A stretch of DNA of 64,000 nucleotides from Nocardia vinacea (GTDB lineage Bacteria > Actinomycetota > Actinomycetes > Mycobacteriales > Mycobacteriaceae), in contig NZ_CP109149.1 of NCBI RefSeq assembly GCF_035920345.1, positions 8,246,001 to 8,310,000 on the forward strand. The letters run 5' to 3'. The notes beneath the pieces are model-generated. The model was not told where the DNA came from and did no database searches. It was given only the letters and a program-made list of their open reading frames with translations. Numbering within the stretch: position 1 is the stretch's first letter; each line of letters begins with the position of its first letter. Position numbers and translations under genes: made by a program. This document shows, piece after piece, positions 1 through 7,961 of this stretch.

Positions 1-48
1 TACTGGTAGGAGCTCGAGCCGCCTCTGAACGCCTGCGGCGCAGGATGA

Positions 49-306
49 TTCGGATCGGCTGAGTTCGGACAGACGTGTGCGGACGAGATCGGTGACGCGA
101 CTGCACAGCATCTTGTGCACTGGTCGGGGGCCGACTACGACCAGGCCGAGGCCATCGCGCACCGTCAGCAGCAGGTCAGAGAATCGGCCTGGGCCGGTGG
201 TAGTCCGCCCAGTTCGAGGCCCTCCCGTCAGCGTCTCCGCAGCCGACGATCAGAGACTGGCGGCGCGGGCCGTGTCTGCGCTGAGCGCCTGCACTTCCTC
301 CACTGA
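49..306 (+). other. possible remnant of a coding region, left edge
   Basis: An open frame follows the TGA at 46-48 and reads FGSAEFGQTCADEIGDATAQ and onward through a WSGADYDQAEAIAHRQQQ stretch. The amphipathic, Ala/Glu/Gln-rich character of residues 10-50 resembles the helical part of small ESX-type proteins. After about residue 55 it turns into Arg/Ser-rich sequence typical of out-of-frame GC-rich DNA. There is no convincing start codon or ribosome site, so this is more likely debris than a living gene. Function not recognised. Confidence 0.2.
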
Positions 307-753
307 TCGAGAGGACGATCAAACGTGCACTGGCACACTCGATTTCGGCTCTCCCCGAGCTGAGCCGCTTGGATCGAATAAACGTTTCGACGCCGTGCTG
401 CGCGAGGTGGCGAAAGGTGCGGATGGAGCCACGCTGATCGAGATATAACCCGTGCGGCCGGTTGGACTGATGGATGGGAGCGGTTGGTGGAGGTGCGTGC
501 GTCCACCGAAGTGGCCGACCTCGACAAGAACGCGAACACTCTAGGCCAGTGTTGGAAGCATCTCCCCACAATCGATTACCGGGAAGGACCGGAGCAGGGC
601 TACTGCGTATTCGTCGACAAAGGCAACCCGGTGCAGGTCGTCTCTTGGAGCGGCGATCGGAAGCCCCTCGAAGTACGAGACCGCGGAGCACTGACCGCCG
701 AATCGGTGCTGGTGCCTCGGTCAGGGTACGACAGACTGGAGCCGGCAACATAG
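303..753 (+). pseudogene. frameshifted small hypothetical gene
   Basis: Three segments in different frames join into one plausible protein. Frame from 303 reads LIERTIKRALAHSISALPEL then SRLDRI. From about 380 the next frame reads NKRFDAVLREVAKGADGATL then IEI and stops at 446-448. From about 448 a third frame reads TRAAGWTDGWERLVEV and continues with a good hydrophilic protein to 753. The joins lie near 376-382 and 443-447. The last segment could be expressed alone from the TTG at 484 (89 aa), but the helical sequence upstream argues for one disrupted gene of about 140 aa. Family unknown. Sequencing errors at two places would give the same picture. Confidence 0.45.
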
Positions 754-802
754 GAGCCCATGTTGGTGAGGTTATTCGGCTGCGCGGTCGAATTCAGTTT
801 CA

Positions 803-1087
803 ATGTCTGAGCCTTCGATCATCGGTCTGATGGTGTTCAGCTACACCACCTATCGCATCCTCCTGTTCGTAACCGCCTGGGCCACAATAGCTTTGGAGTA
901 CGAGCCCGAAGCCGAAATCCCCCCACCTGACCCCGCCGTAAATCAAGCCCCGCATGAGTACGCCCGGCCTTTCGATGAGTACCAGCGCGGCCTACTTCGG
1001 TGCGGGTGCTCTTGCGGCGCTGGTGCTTTCGGGGTCGCGGCGACGCTGAGCGCGGTCGCTGGCAGCGAACGACCGGTCAGTCGTTGA
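803..1087 (+). CDS. small putative membrane protein, uncertain
   Basis: A 94-aa frame starting MSEPSIIGLMVF has one hydrophobic segment (about residues 7-31) and a short acidic Pro-rich stretch. Its C-terminal third looks out of frame. A second frame, 954-1049, reads MSTPGLSMSTSAAYFGAGAL and ends LAALVLSGSRRR, another hydrophobic segment followed by a basic tail. The two may be pieces of one two-segment membrane protein joined by a frameshift near 950, or only one may be real. No family recognised. Confidence 0.25.
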   Translation: MSEPSIIGLMVFSYTTYRILLFVTAWATIALEYEPEAEIPPPDPAVNQAPHEYARPFDEYQRGLLRCGCSCGAGAFGVAATLSAVAGSERPVSR

Positions 1088-1589
1088 TATCGTCGGATTC
1101 GTAGTTGATGGCCAGGTCGGATGGGCGGGACGGCCATTCCGGTGTGGTGAGTATCCGTCCCGTCCACGGATCTATTCTGAGCACCGGATACTCCGTTTGA
1201 CTCGACAGCCCATCACGAGTCCACAGCAGAGAGGATTCGGAGTAAACCGCCGCCGGCGATCTCGCCGGTAGATCAGCGAGAAGCAAGAGCCATCCGTTTC
1301 GGAGGGCAATTCTGGCGCCACCGGATTTGAAGAATACTGGCGAGAGTATTTCGGATTCTAGAATTCTTTTTGCCTCCTCCCTCGGCCAATGGGGTAATTC
1401 GTGACGGTCGGGTGAGTCCTCCTTGCTGGTTCGCAAGGATAATTCGGCGTCATAGCCGATGACTACTTTGAAGCCTGTGTCGATAATGAGATCGACTTGG
1501 CCTGGGTACCATTCGCTAGCGACGATACGGCTTCCCCTCAGCGGTAGGATAATCCATCTATCCTCGTGTTCTATGATTTCTCGCCGCAT
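1077..1589 (-). CDS. probable immunity protein for the adjacent toxin
   Basis: 170-aa soluble protein, no signal or membrane segment. The N-terminal half (W12, LPLRGSRI, YPGQVDLIIDTGFKVVI) has the alternating beta pattern seen in small immunity proteins such as the DUF6188 type; that family match is from memory. It starts 15 bp after the toxin gene ends on the same strand, the usual position of an immunity gene behind a polymorphic toxin. It would act in the cytoplasm of the producer and of siblings by binding the C-terminal toxin module. Assignment rests mainly on context. Its 3' end overlaps the doubtful frame on the opposite strand. Confidence 0.55.
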   Translation of the reverse strand: MRREIIEHEDRWIILPLRGSRIVASEWYPGQVDLIIDTGFKVVIGYDAELSLRTSKEDSPDRHELPHWPREEAKRILESEILSPVFFKSGGARIALRNGWLLLLADLPARSPAAVYSESSLLWTRDGLSSQTEYPVLRIDPWTGRILTTPEWPSRPSDLAINYESDDIND

Positions 1590-1603
1590 TCCTTCGCCTC
1601 CCG

Positions 1604-2908
1604 TCAGCGTTCCAGTGCATCATGGATATTTCCGATGCTGTCTTCGGAAGGGCTGCCGTCTGGTTTCTGTACGTGGACCTCACCGGTATCGAGATCGACG
1701 ATTACGTCAGGGTTTCGATTGTTTCCGTCACCGCGCCAAGCGCCTTGTGCTTTGATCTTATGGATGGCATCCTTCACTTCCTTCGGTGAAACCCCGTACT
1801 CGCTGGCGATCTTATTCACCTTCGATGTGTATGAGTTCGTAGTAAACGCGCCACCAGCGGTATTGTGCCCGTTGATGTCGTCCGAGTCCGGATCATCGAT
1901 GGTCGATGTCATGCCGATGATGGCGGCGAGGCCGGCGATGGCCTTGTCGAGGTCGATGGTGGGTAGTGCGTGGAAGGCGTCGATGGTGCCGACGGCGCCG
2001 GCGGCGAGGCTGCTGAGGCCGATGATTCGGACCATTTGGCTGGCGCGGTAAGAGGTTTGGATCGCGTTGATCGTGAGGGCAACGTCGGCGTCGATCGCGG
2101 CGGCTGCGGCGACGGCGGAGGAGCCGAGGCTGAACAGGAATGCGACTCCGGCGGTGATGGCGATCAGGCTGATGGACAATTCCAGTGCGTTGATGGCTGT
2201 GGTGTTGTCGTTGCCGAGGGCGACCGTCGCGTTCTTGTAGTCGCCGACGGGTCCGGCCATGTTCTGGGCGGCGGTGCTGACGGTGTCGGCGCTGGTTTTC
2301 AGGGTGGTGAAGTGGTCTTGGAGTAGTTGCCGATTGGTGAGGTCGTCCATGCCGTCGAACAGGGCCGAGATGGCGGCGATGCGGGCGGCGGCGCCGGTGA
2401 TGGTGTCGTGGTTGGCGAAGGTGTTCCAGGTGGTGTGGGCTTTGTCGAGTTTGGTGTGGTCGCCGTTGGGGAGTTTGCCGAAGGCGGCGAGGACTTTGGC
2501 GATGAGTTTGTCCAGGAACTCTTTGAGGCCGCCGTGGTCGGTGAAGCCGATTCCGTTGTCGCCCACCGAGGACGGGAAGCTGACCTTGTACTCGCCGACC
2601 TGGCCTACGTCGGGTCGTGGTGGGGCGGGGTTGCTCTTGTTGGCGGTGCCGTAGTTGTAGCCCATGGCGTACAGCACGGCGCCGTAGTTGGTGAGGGCGT
2701 TGGCCAGGCTGGAGCAGGCCTGCATGGTCTGCCGGGCAGCTTTGTCGTAGGTCTCACCCCATTCTTTGCAGCCGGGGGCGTCGCCGGCCATCCCGACGCA
2801 TTCGCCTTTGACCGCATCGTGGACCGGTTTGTCGGCCTTGCGGAGATCGCCGGCGAGATCGTGGCATTTCTTGGCGGCGTCGTAGTAGATCTGCCAGTCG
2901 ACGATCAT
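1604..2908 (-). CDS. WXG-type polymorphic toxin with variable C-terminal module
   Basis: 434 aa from the ATG at 2908, which overlaps the stop of the upstream WXG gene (ATGA); a longer in-frame extension exists but reads as Arg/Pro-rich shadow. Residues 1-90 are a helical ESX-type head (MIVDWQIYYDAAKKCHDLAG); 150-240 form a second helical region; 241-272 are hydrophobic and may cross a membrane; a further hydrophobic stretch spans about 294-335. Residues 360-434 form a compact module with NRNPDVIVDLDTGEVHVQKP followed by DGSPSEDSIGNIHDALER. This signature occurs at the extreme C-termini of RHS and other polymorphic toxins; the biochemical activity is unknown to me. Exported presumably by an ESX system encoded elsewhere. 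Confidence 0.65.
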   Translation of the reverse strand: MIVDWQIYYDAAKKCHDLAGDLRKADKPVHDAVKGECVGMAGDAPGCKEWGETYDKAARQTMQACSSLANALTNYGAVLYAMGYNYGTANKSNPAPPRPDVGQVGEYKVSFPSSVGDNGIGFTDHGGLKEFLDKLIAKVLAAFGKLPNGDHTKLDKAHTTWNTFANHDTITGAAARIAAISALFDGMDDLTNRQLLQDHFTTLKTSADTVSTAAQNMAGPVGDYKNATVALGNDNTTAINALELSISLIAITAGVAFLFSLGSSAVAAAAAIDADVALTINAIQTSYRASQMVRIIGLSSLAAGAVGTIDAFHALPTIDLDKAIAGLAAIIGMTSTIDDPDSDDINGHNTAGGAFTTNSYTSKVNKIASEYGVSPKEVKDAIHKIKAQGAWRGDGNNRNPDVIVDLDTGEVHVQKPDGSPSEDSIGNIHDALER

Positions 2909-3210
2909 GCCTGCCCCGACTGCAGCATGCGTCGGTTGACGTCGATGGCGCGGGTATAGCGGCCATGCGCTTTCTGTGCGGCATCGCTTATGGCGGCGAC
3001 GCCTTCGGCGAATTCCCGTGCGGCCGTGACCCATTGGCTGTGGGCGTCGGCGTAAGCGCTGGCTGCGGCGGATTCCCAGCTGCCGCTGTGCAGGGCAGCG
3101 ACCTTGTGGTCGAGCTCGTCGAGGTGGTCGTGTAGAAACCCGGCGAGGCCATTGAGGCGTGACACGATCCGGTCGAGTTGGTCGAGGTCGACACTGAATT
3201 GGGAGCTCAT
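2905..3210 (-). CDS. WXG100-like ESX protein, second of pair
   Basis: 101 aa starting MSSQFSVDLDQLDRIVSRLN. Two long helices are separated by a turn containing SGSW (W at about 50), the position of the WXG hairpin in ESAT-6-like proteins. The start at 3210 overlaps the stop of the preceding WXG gene and its stop overlaps the toxin start, so all three are translationally coupled. Such pairs usually form a heterodimer that carries, or is part of, the secreted toxin complex. Residues upstream of this ATG in the same frame are out-of-frame shadow. Confidence 0.7.
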   Translation of the reverse strand: MSSQFSVDLDQLDRIVSRLNGLAGFLHDHLDELDHKVAALHSGSWESAAASAYADAHSQWVTAAREFAEGVAAISDAAQKAHGRYTRAIDVNRRMLQSGQA

Positions 3211-3536
3211 GGCAGATCCAGGCTGGAGATACCGGACGCGTTGCCGGTGTCGGTGTTCTTGTAGTTGGCCGCGGTGACGCCCAGCTTGTCGGCAAGGGAA
3301 GTCAAGGCCTGCATGAGTTGTGTTCCGCCGTCGTGGGTTTCGGTCCACCCGGTGGCGAATTCGTCGGCCGCGTCGCCGGTCCAGTCGGATGTGAGTAGGG
3401 TCTCGACCTCGCGGGCTGCGGAATCGAGGGCCTGTTTCATGGTGTCGGCGATGTTGTAGACGTACTGGCCGATCGCCTGCACATCATCAGGCACAACAGA
3501 CAGATTCTGGTTGGAAAGCCCCCCGGTAGCGCTCAT
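3207..3536 (-). CDS. WXG100-like ESX protein, first gene of toxin operon
   Basis: 109 aa from ATG 3536 (a GTG lies immediately before it at 3539). Sequence has helix, then LLTSDWTGDAADEFATGWTE, a clear W-x-G turn, then a second helix. It heads a four-gene minus-strand operon: two WXG proteins, toxin, immunity, each overlapping or within 15 bp. Probable role: partner or targeting factor for type VII secretion of the toxin. No ESX core ATPase is present in this window. Confidence 0.75.
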   Translation of the reverse strand: MSATGGLSNQNLSVVPDDVQAIGQYVYNIADTMKQALDSAAREVETLLTSDWTGDAADEFATGWTETHDGGTQLMQALTSLADKLGVTAANYKNTDTGNASGISSLDLP

Positions 3537-3725
3537 CACCCGACCATAACGGCGCTCTGCCTCAAGCGTCCATACGGTTGCGGGCTATGTCGGTTGCTCG
3601 GCAGCCGTCTCCCCATGCCGATCGGCACTCGACCAGATCGCCGCCACTGAAAAAGCCGGTGCCCAGGTCCGCTCGTGGCATCGCCAGCTAGTGGTAGGTG
3701 GCAGAGTAAAGCAAGGTCGAGACCG

Positions 3726-3926
3726 TCATTGGGCAAACGCGCTACGGGTTGTCGCGGCGGTGAAGGCTGACCATTCGGCTGAGGTGAGGACCAGTGCGGG
3801 GCCGGATGGGTTCTTCGAATCATGAACGCCGACATAGCTGTTCGGGAGAAAGGCGACTTCGACACAGTTCGAATGGGCACCGCTGCGGCTGCTCTTGAAC
3901 TATGTCGAGTCCGAGAGATTGGCCAT
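3726..3926 (-). pseudogene. third DUF397 copy broken by an in-frame TAG
   Basis: Reading from ATG 3926 (preceded by a GGAGGGG ribosome site) gives MANLSDST, then TAG at 3900-3902, then FKSSRSGAHSNCVEVAFLPN and on to VGVHDSKNPSGPALV and a TGA at 3726-3728. The stop sits exactly where both neighbouring copies have the family-defining Trp (WFKS), so a TGG to TAG change explains it. The rest of the frame is intact and similar to the neighbours, suggesting recent inactivation, or suppression. Confidence 0.75.
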
Positions 3927-3943
3927 AGGGTGCCCCTCCGAGA

Positions 3944-4147
3944 TCAGTGGTCGAACTCTCCGCGAGTCGTCGCGGCGGTGAAGGCCGACCATTCGGCTGG
4001 GGTGAACATGAGTGCGGGGCCGGATGGGTTCTTCGAATCGCGAACGCCGACAAGGGTGTTCGGGAGGAAGGCGACTTCGACGCAGTCTGAGCTGCCGCCG
4101 CTGTGGCTGCTCTTGAACCAGTCGGCGTTGGTCAGATCGAGGTTCAC
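3944..4147 (-). CDS. DUF397 domain protein, copy 2
   Basis: 67 aa from GTG 4147: NLDLTNADWFKSSHSGGSSD, then CVEVAFLPNTLVGVRDSKNP and FTPAEWSAFTAATTRGEF. This matches the full DUF397 layout (WxKSSxS, CVEVA, VRDSK, FxxxxWxxF). DUF397 proteins are small partners of Scr1-type XRE regulators in actinomycetes; pairs are often likened to toxin-antitoxin or signalling couples, but the biochemical role is unsettled. It lies 28 bp after copy 1 and is nearly identical to it from residue 22 on, a recent tandem duplication. Confidence 0.85.
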   Translation of the reverse strand: MNLDLTNADWFKSSHSGGSSDCVEVAFLPNTLVGVRDSKNPSGPALMFTPAEWSAFTAATTRGEFDH

Positions 4148-4175
4148 GCGTACTCCAAATGCGTGAGTGGGACTG

Positions 4176-4379
4176 TCAGCGGTCGAACTCGCCACGGGTT
4201 GTCGCGGCGGTGAAGGCTGACCATTCGGCTGGGGTGAAGACCAGTGCTGGGCCGGAGGGGTTCTTCGAATCGCGAACGCCGACAAGGGTGTTCGGGAGGA
4301 AGGCGACTTCGACGCAGTTTTCAGCTGCGCCGCTGTGTCGACTCTTGAACCACTCGGCACCGGCCAAATCGCTGTTCAC
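4176..4379 (-). CDS. DUF397 domain protein, copy 1
   Basis: 67 aa from GTG 4379, overlapping the stop of the XRE regulator (GTGA), so translation is coupled. Contains AEWFKSRHSG, CVEVAFLPNTLVGVRDSKNP and FTPAEWSAF, the standard DUF397 motifs. Expected to work with the upstream regulator, as such pairs do across Streptomyces and Nocardia. Two further copies follow downstream, one intact and one with a nonsense codon. Confidence 0.9.
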   Translation of the reverse strand: MNSDLAGAEWFKSRHSGAAENCVEVAFLPNTLVGVRDSKNPSGPALVFTPAEWSAFTAATTRGEFDR

Positions 4380-5254
4380 GCATACTCCTTCGCCATCTGC
4401 CTGAGTAGAGCCCGGCTGGCAGGGGCATCCATAGCGCTACGCCGAAGACTCTCGTACGTATGATCGTATCGCTGAACCGTGGTTGATTTTGCGAGATACA
4501 AGCCACCCGTGAAATTTTCTGTGTAGACCACGGGCGGATCGACCGGCTGTCCATCTTTATCCGTGCCGAACTCCAGGATGACGAACGGCCCAACCGCGAC
4601 TCCAACGGGGAACCCAGCGCTGAACGGCAGGATCTGCAAATTCACGTTGGGTCGGGTGGTCATGTCGGCCAGGTGCCTCATCTGGGTCGCCATGACATTC
4701 GACCCGCCAACCATTCCCCGGAGCACCGACTCTCGAAGGATTACGTCGAGCGATGCCGGAAGATACTTGCGGGTGATTCTGGTTTGCCTTCGCATTCGCA
4801 ACCTCACCCTGCGTGCATGCTCGTCGGCGTCGTCGTCAGGAAAGCCCGACCGGATGAGCACGCTCGCATACGCTGGCGTCTGCAGTAACCCTGGTACGAG
4901 TTCAGGCTCGTAGGTCTTCAGCCGCTGTGCCGATGCCTCCAGACCGACATAGAAGTCGAAGTTCTTCGGCAGCAGGTCGACGTACTCATACCACCAGCCC
5001 AGCTCGTTACCTTGTACCGCAAGCGCTTTCATTGCCGCCGTGTGGTCGGCATCGAACTCGTAGATCGTGCACAGCGCCTCGATATCGATCTCGCGCAGTT
5101 CGGCCACCTGCCCCTTCTCCATGCGGTGGAGCGTGCTGCCACTGCGTTGTATCAGCCTGGCCGCCTCGTGGAGCGTCAGCCCGCGTTCCTGCCTCCCATT
5201 GCGCAGATACTTCCCCAACTGACGCCGTGCCAGGCTTGGTCCGTCCTCCGACAT
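4376..5254 (-). CDS. XRE-family regulator, Scr1/DUF5753 type
   Basis: 292 aa. Residues about 11-66 form an XRE helix-turn-helix (LGKYLRNGRQERGLTLHEAA, then SGSTLHRMEKGQ). The remainder is the DUF5753 sensor-like region with the typical FDFYVGLEASAQRLKTYEPE, LVPGLLQTPAYA and LRESVLRGMVGG blocks. This is the standard architecture of regulators paired with DUF397 proteins. Targets are unknown; autoregulation from the divergent 357-bp region upstream is likely. Start chosen at ATG 5254, which gives the usual short N-terminus before the HTH. Confidence 0.9.
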   Translation of the reverse strand: MSEDGPSLARRQLGKYLRNGRQERGLTLHEAARLIQRSGSTLHRMEKGQVAELREIDIEALCTIYEFDADHTAAMKALAVQGNELGWWYEYVDLLPKNFDFYVGLEASAQRLKTYEPELVPGLLQTPAYASVLIRSGFPDDDADEHARRVRLRMRRQTRITRKYLPASLDVILRESVLRGMVGGSNVMATQMRHLADMTTRPNVNLQILPFSAGFPVGVAVGPFVILEFGTDKDGQPVDPPVVYTENFTGGLYLAKSTTVQRYDHTYESLRRSAMDAPASRALLRQMAKEYA

Positions 5255-5611
5255 GCCTGCCTCCCTTCAGGTTTCACTGTTCGGATCAGGAGATCACGCT
5301 GCGATCCAGTCGGCGGCAACATAGCGGATTTCCATGCGATCAGGGCATAACCCCAGGACAAGTTGCATCTGGTGGCATATTCGCGGTTCTAGGTCAACAC
5401 CGGTGCGTCCCGATCCTTGGGAATATGGGACCCGTCATGAACCTCGGTAGGAGCACACGGCTGGAGGAACGCTCGGTCCGAACCCGGCGGTACCGGTCCG
5501 AACCCGCAGGATCGAAACCAATCGAGACCGTCTTTGCGTCCCAATGGAACCGATTGACCGTTTCACGCGTCCAGTACAGTAAGCGGACGAAAAGCGAGGG
5601 AGTGCCAGCCG
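5255..5611. promoter_or_regulatory. divergent intergenic region, XRE regulator / ESX operon
   Basis: 357 bp without a gene, separating two divergently transcribed units. It must hold both promoters. I see a purine-rich ribosome site (GAGGGAG) about 8-14 bases before the ATG at 5612 but no confident promoter hexamers or palindromes. Confidence 0.35.
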
Positions 5612-5986
5612 ATGGAAGTGGGGCAATCGGCCGCAAATGCGCTGTATCAGCAAGCCACTGGGGGAACATTCCGGATGGAGGCCGACGCCGCACGTCGGTG
5701 CGCCGAGGTCTACACGAGGTTCGTCGAGACGACGCTCGATCCAGAGATAAATCGATCGATTCGTTTGCAGCGGCTCGATGGCTTCGGTGGGTTCGAGTCG
5801 GCCAAGCAGCTTCAAGACGGTTTTTCGCGCAAGGCTGTGCAGATGACGGATGCTCTCAACGGGATGAAAGAGGCTGCATTGAAGATGGCGGCGGCTTACC
5901 TGCGTGCTGGTCAGCTAGTAGAGGAAGCCGACGCCGTGTATGCGCGGTCGGTCAGTACCGCTACCTCGGAGGTGCAGTCTTCATGA
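5612..5986 (+). CDS. ESX-type helical protein, operon head
   Basis: 124 aa, all helical, Ala-rich, no signal peptide: MEVGQSAANALYQQATGGTF then two long helices with DGFGGFESAKQLQDGFSRKA in the centre in place of a strict WXG. Its size and position as first gene before a lipoprotein, a PPE-like protein and an EspG-like chaperone suggest a type VII secretion partner. Stop overlaps the lipoprotein start (ATGA). Secretion itself is inferred. Confidence 0.6.
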   Translation: MEVGQSAANALYQQATGGTFRMEADAARRCAEVYTRFVETTLDPEINRSIRLQRLDGFGGFESAKQLQDGFSRKAVQMTDALNGMKEAALKMAAAYLRAGQLVEEADAVYARSVSTATSEVQSS

Positions 5987-6621
5987 GGGGAACCCGCAAT
6001 ACTTGGCTGGCGCTATTTGCGATAACGATCGCACCAGTCGCGGTGAGCTGTTCCTCCGGCAGCGACGCCACACAGCACCCGGCCGATTCAGGTCAAACCA
6101 CGTCGACCACCGCGACACAATCAGCGCGGCCGACATTGACCAACCCCAAGCTTCAACCGCCGTCGCAGGATAACCAGTACACCGCCAGCACGGGACGCCC
6201 CAAGGTCGTCTTCGACCCGTGTACATGGATCAGCGATGACACAGCTCGACGAGCTGGATTCGATCCCGCATCCCGGGCACGTGGCGACGACCTCGTGGCC
6301 GAGTACAGCTTCCTCACCTGCGACTTTCGCTCAACTTTGCGAAACCTGCAATTGAACTCAGGAAACGCGACTTGGGCGGAAGACCTCGCTAAGGTCGGCT
6401 CATACAGCGAGCCGATCGCTGTGAACGGACGCCAAGCCCTGTTGGTCCATGACCCCGCCACGTCCATGAAGCGGAGTTGCCAGGTTGATGTCCAGACCAA
6501 GGTGGGTTTCGTGCAGATAGCAGTCGATCTCACCGACCGCGCCCCCCGAGACCTCAACCCCTGCGACAGCATCACCGACATCGCCTCCACCATCGAACCG
6601 GAGATCGGCAAGGACAACTGA
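5983..6621 (+). CDS. DUF3558-type lipoprotein
   Basis: 212 aa from ATG 5983. Residues 1-22 are a lipoprotein signal ending PVAVSC, giving lipid attachment at Cys23, followed by a Ser/Thr/Gln-rich linker. The folded part (from about 70) has VFDPCTWISDDTARRAGFDP, SFLTCDFRS and NPCDSITDIASTIEP, the pattern of the DUF3558 family common in Nocardia and Mycobacterium. Located on the outer face of the cytoplasmic membrane. A long in-frame extension upstream is shadow of the ESX gene and regulator region. Role unknown; sits inside an ESX-type operon. Confidence 0.8.
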   Translation: MRGTRNTWLALFAITIAPVAVSCSSGSDATQHPADSGQTTSTTATQSARPTLTNPKLQPPSQDNQYTASTGRPKVVFDPCTWISDDTARRAGFDPASRARGDDLVAEYSFLTCDFRSTLRNLQLNSGNATWAEDLAKVGSYSEPIAVNGRQALLVHDPATSMKRSCQVDVQTKVGFVQIAVDLTDRAPRDLNPCDSITDIASTIEPEIGKDN

Positions 6622-6623
6622 CG

Positions 6624-7961
6624 ATGACCGGCCTCGACATTAACGATGTTCCCTCGGCGCTCGGTGCATTCGATTCGAGCCGCAAGCCGGATACAACCCA
6701 ACCGAGCACGCTTGCGCGCGGTCAGCAGCAGGGTGCGGAGCAATATGAGACGAAACTTGCTGCCGACGGCCAGGATCCGGCGTACATCACTCGGATGGAG
6801 CAGTTCGAGGGCCATACCCACGAGGAGATCTACACCAACGCCCAGCAGATGAGTCCGGGCATCATGCATCACCAGGCCGATACGTGGATCAGCATCGCCA
6901 CCGCGCTGAGCGGTGGGCTGTTCGGCGCGAATCTCGCGATTCAGAAGGCATTGGCCTCGGGCATCGAGGGTGCCATGGCCGATGCGGCTCTTGCTGCGGC
7001 GCAGACGTTCTATCGGCAGGCAAGTGATGTCGAGCAGGTCATCAATGCCTGTGGGCACCGGATAAAGGGCGTGGCGTCAGCCGCCGAAGTGGTGAAGATG
7101 ACGGTGCCGCCACCGTCCGCGGCGCAGGGGAGCAGGGGTTCGGCGACCTCGCTGGACCCCGCGCAGGTCATTATTTCCGCGGTCGGCGCGGGTCTGGTCG
7201 GGGACGGTGACAGCCAGGAGGTCGCCTATCAGCGCGGTATCGAGGCGCTGCATCGCACCGCGATCGACACCATGAACAACAACTACAAACCGTCGTACGG
7301 TCCTGCTGGGTCCGGAGTCCCGACATTCGTGCCGGTCACGTCGCCGGGCGGGGGCAACGAGGGTGGTACCGGGCCGGGCGGCGATAACGGGGGCGGCAAT
7401 GGCGGCACCACTGGATCGGGCACCGGAAACACCGGCGGTAGCAACGGCGAGTCGAACGGATCGGGGACATCGGAGTCCGATCAGGGCACGGTGAACCCGA
7501 CGGGCCTCGACTCGAATTCCACTACCGGACAACAGACACAGTCCCCGACCTCGGCCGCGAGCACCACCGCGACCTCGCCCGCCGCGACAACCACCACCCA
7601 GACGACCTCGGGGCAGCCGGGTAGCCTCGGCACCTCCGGACCGGGCGGCACCGCCGGACCCGGCAGCAGCACCACACCGAGTCCGGGACGCAGCGTCTCC
7701 GGCGTTCCGACTACCGGAAACTCCAGCGCAGCAACGGTTTCCACCGCTGCGACCAGTGCAGCCAGCACCGGCCGCAACGGTATGTCGGGCATGTCGTCAC
7801 CCGGCGCGGGCCGCAAATCGGGGGAGGACGAGTCGAGCCGCAAGGTCCCCGACTACCTGATCGGCCAGTACGAAGAACTGGTCGGCCCGGACGATCCGGC
7901 GGTTCCCTCGTCGATCGGGGCCGACGCGCCCTCGGCGCAACCGAGCGGTGAGCGCGGGTGA
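6624..7961 (+). CDS. PPE-like ESX substrate with long disordered tail
   Basis: 445 aa. Residues 1-215 are helical, with YITRMEQFEGHTHEEIYTNA, an Ala-rich central helix pair (about 90-150) and no signal peptide. Residues about 230-410 are low-complexity Gly/Ser/Thr/Pro sequence, then a short charged end. This head-plus-tail plan fits PPE-type substrates of type VII secretion, and the next gene encodes an EspG-like protein, the dedicated chaperone of PPE proteins. Two bases separate it from the lipoprotein gene, and its stop overlaps the EspG start (GTGA). Confidence 0.65.
   Translation: MTGLDINDVPSALGAFDSSRKPDTTQPSTLARGQQQGAEQYETKLAADGQDPAYITRMEQFEGHTHEEIYTNAQQMSPGIMHHQADTWISIATALSGGLFGANLAIQKALASGIEGAMADAALAAAQTFYRQASDVEQVINACGHRIKGVASAAEVVKMTVPPPSAAQGSRGSATSLDPAQVIISAVGAGLVGDGDSQEVAYQRGIEALHRTAIDTMNNNYKPSYGPAGSGVPTFVPVTSPGGGNEGGTGPGGDNGGGNGGTTGSGTGNTGGSNGESNGSGTSESDQGTVNPTGLDSNSTTGQQTQSPTSAASTTATSPAATTTTQTTSGQPGSLGTSGPGGTAGPGSSTTPSPGRSVSGVPTTGNSSAATVSTAATSAASTGRNGMSGMSSPGAGRKSGEDESSRKVPDYLIGQYEELVGPDDPAVPSSIGADAPSAQPSGERG

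Noticed and set aside
2909..3295. Longer start for the toxin gene
   Set aside because: The extra part is an Arg/Pro-rich shadow of the two WXG genes; ATG 2908 overlaps the previous stop.
4927..5982. Long extension of the DUF3558-type lipoprotein
   Set aside because: Runs opposite the XRE gene and over the ESX gene; the lipoprotein signal begins at ATG 5983.
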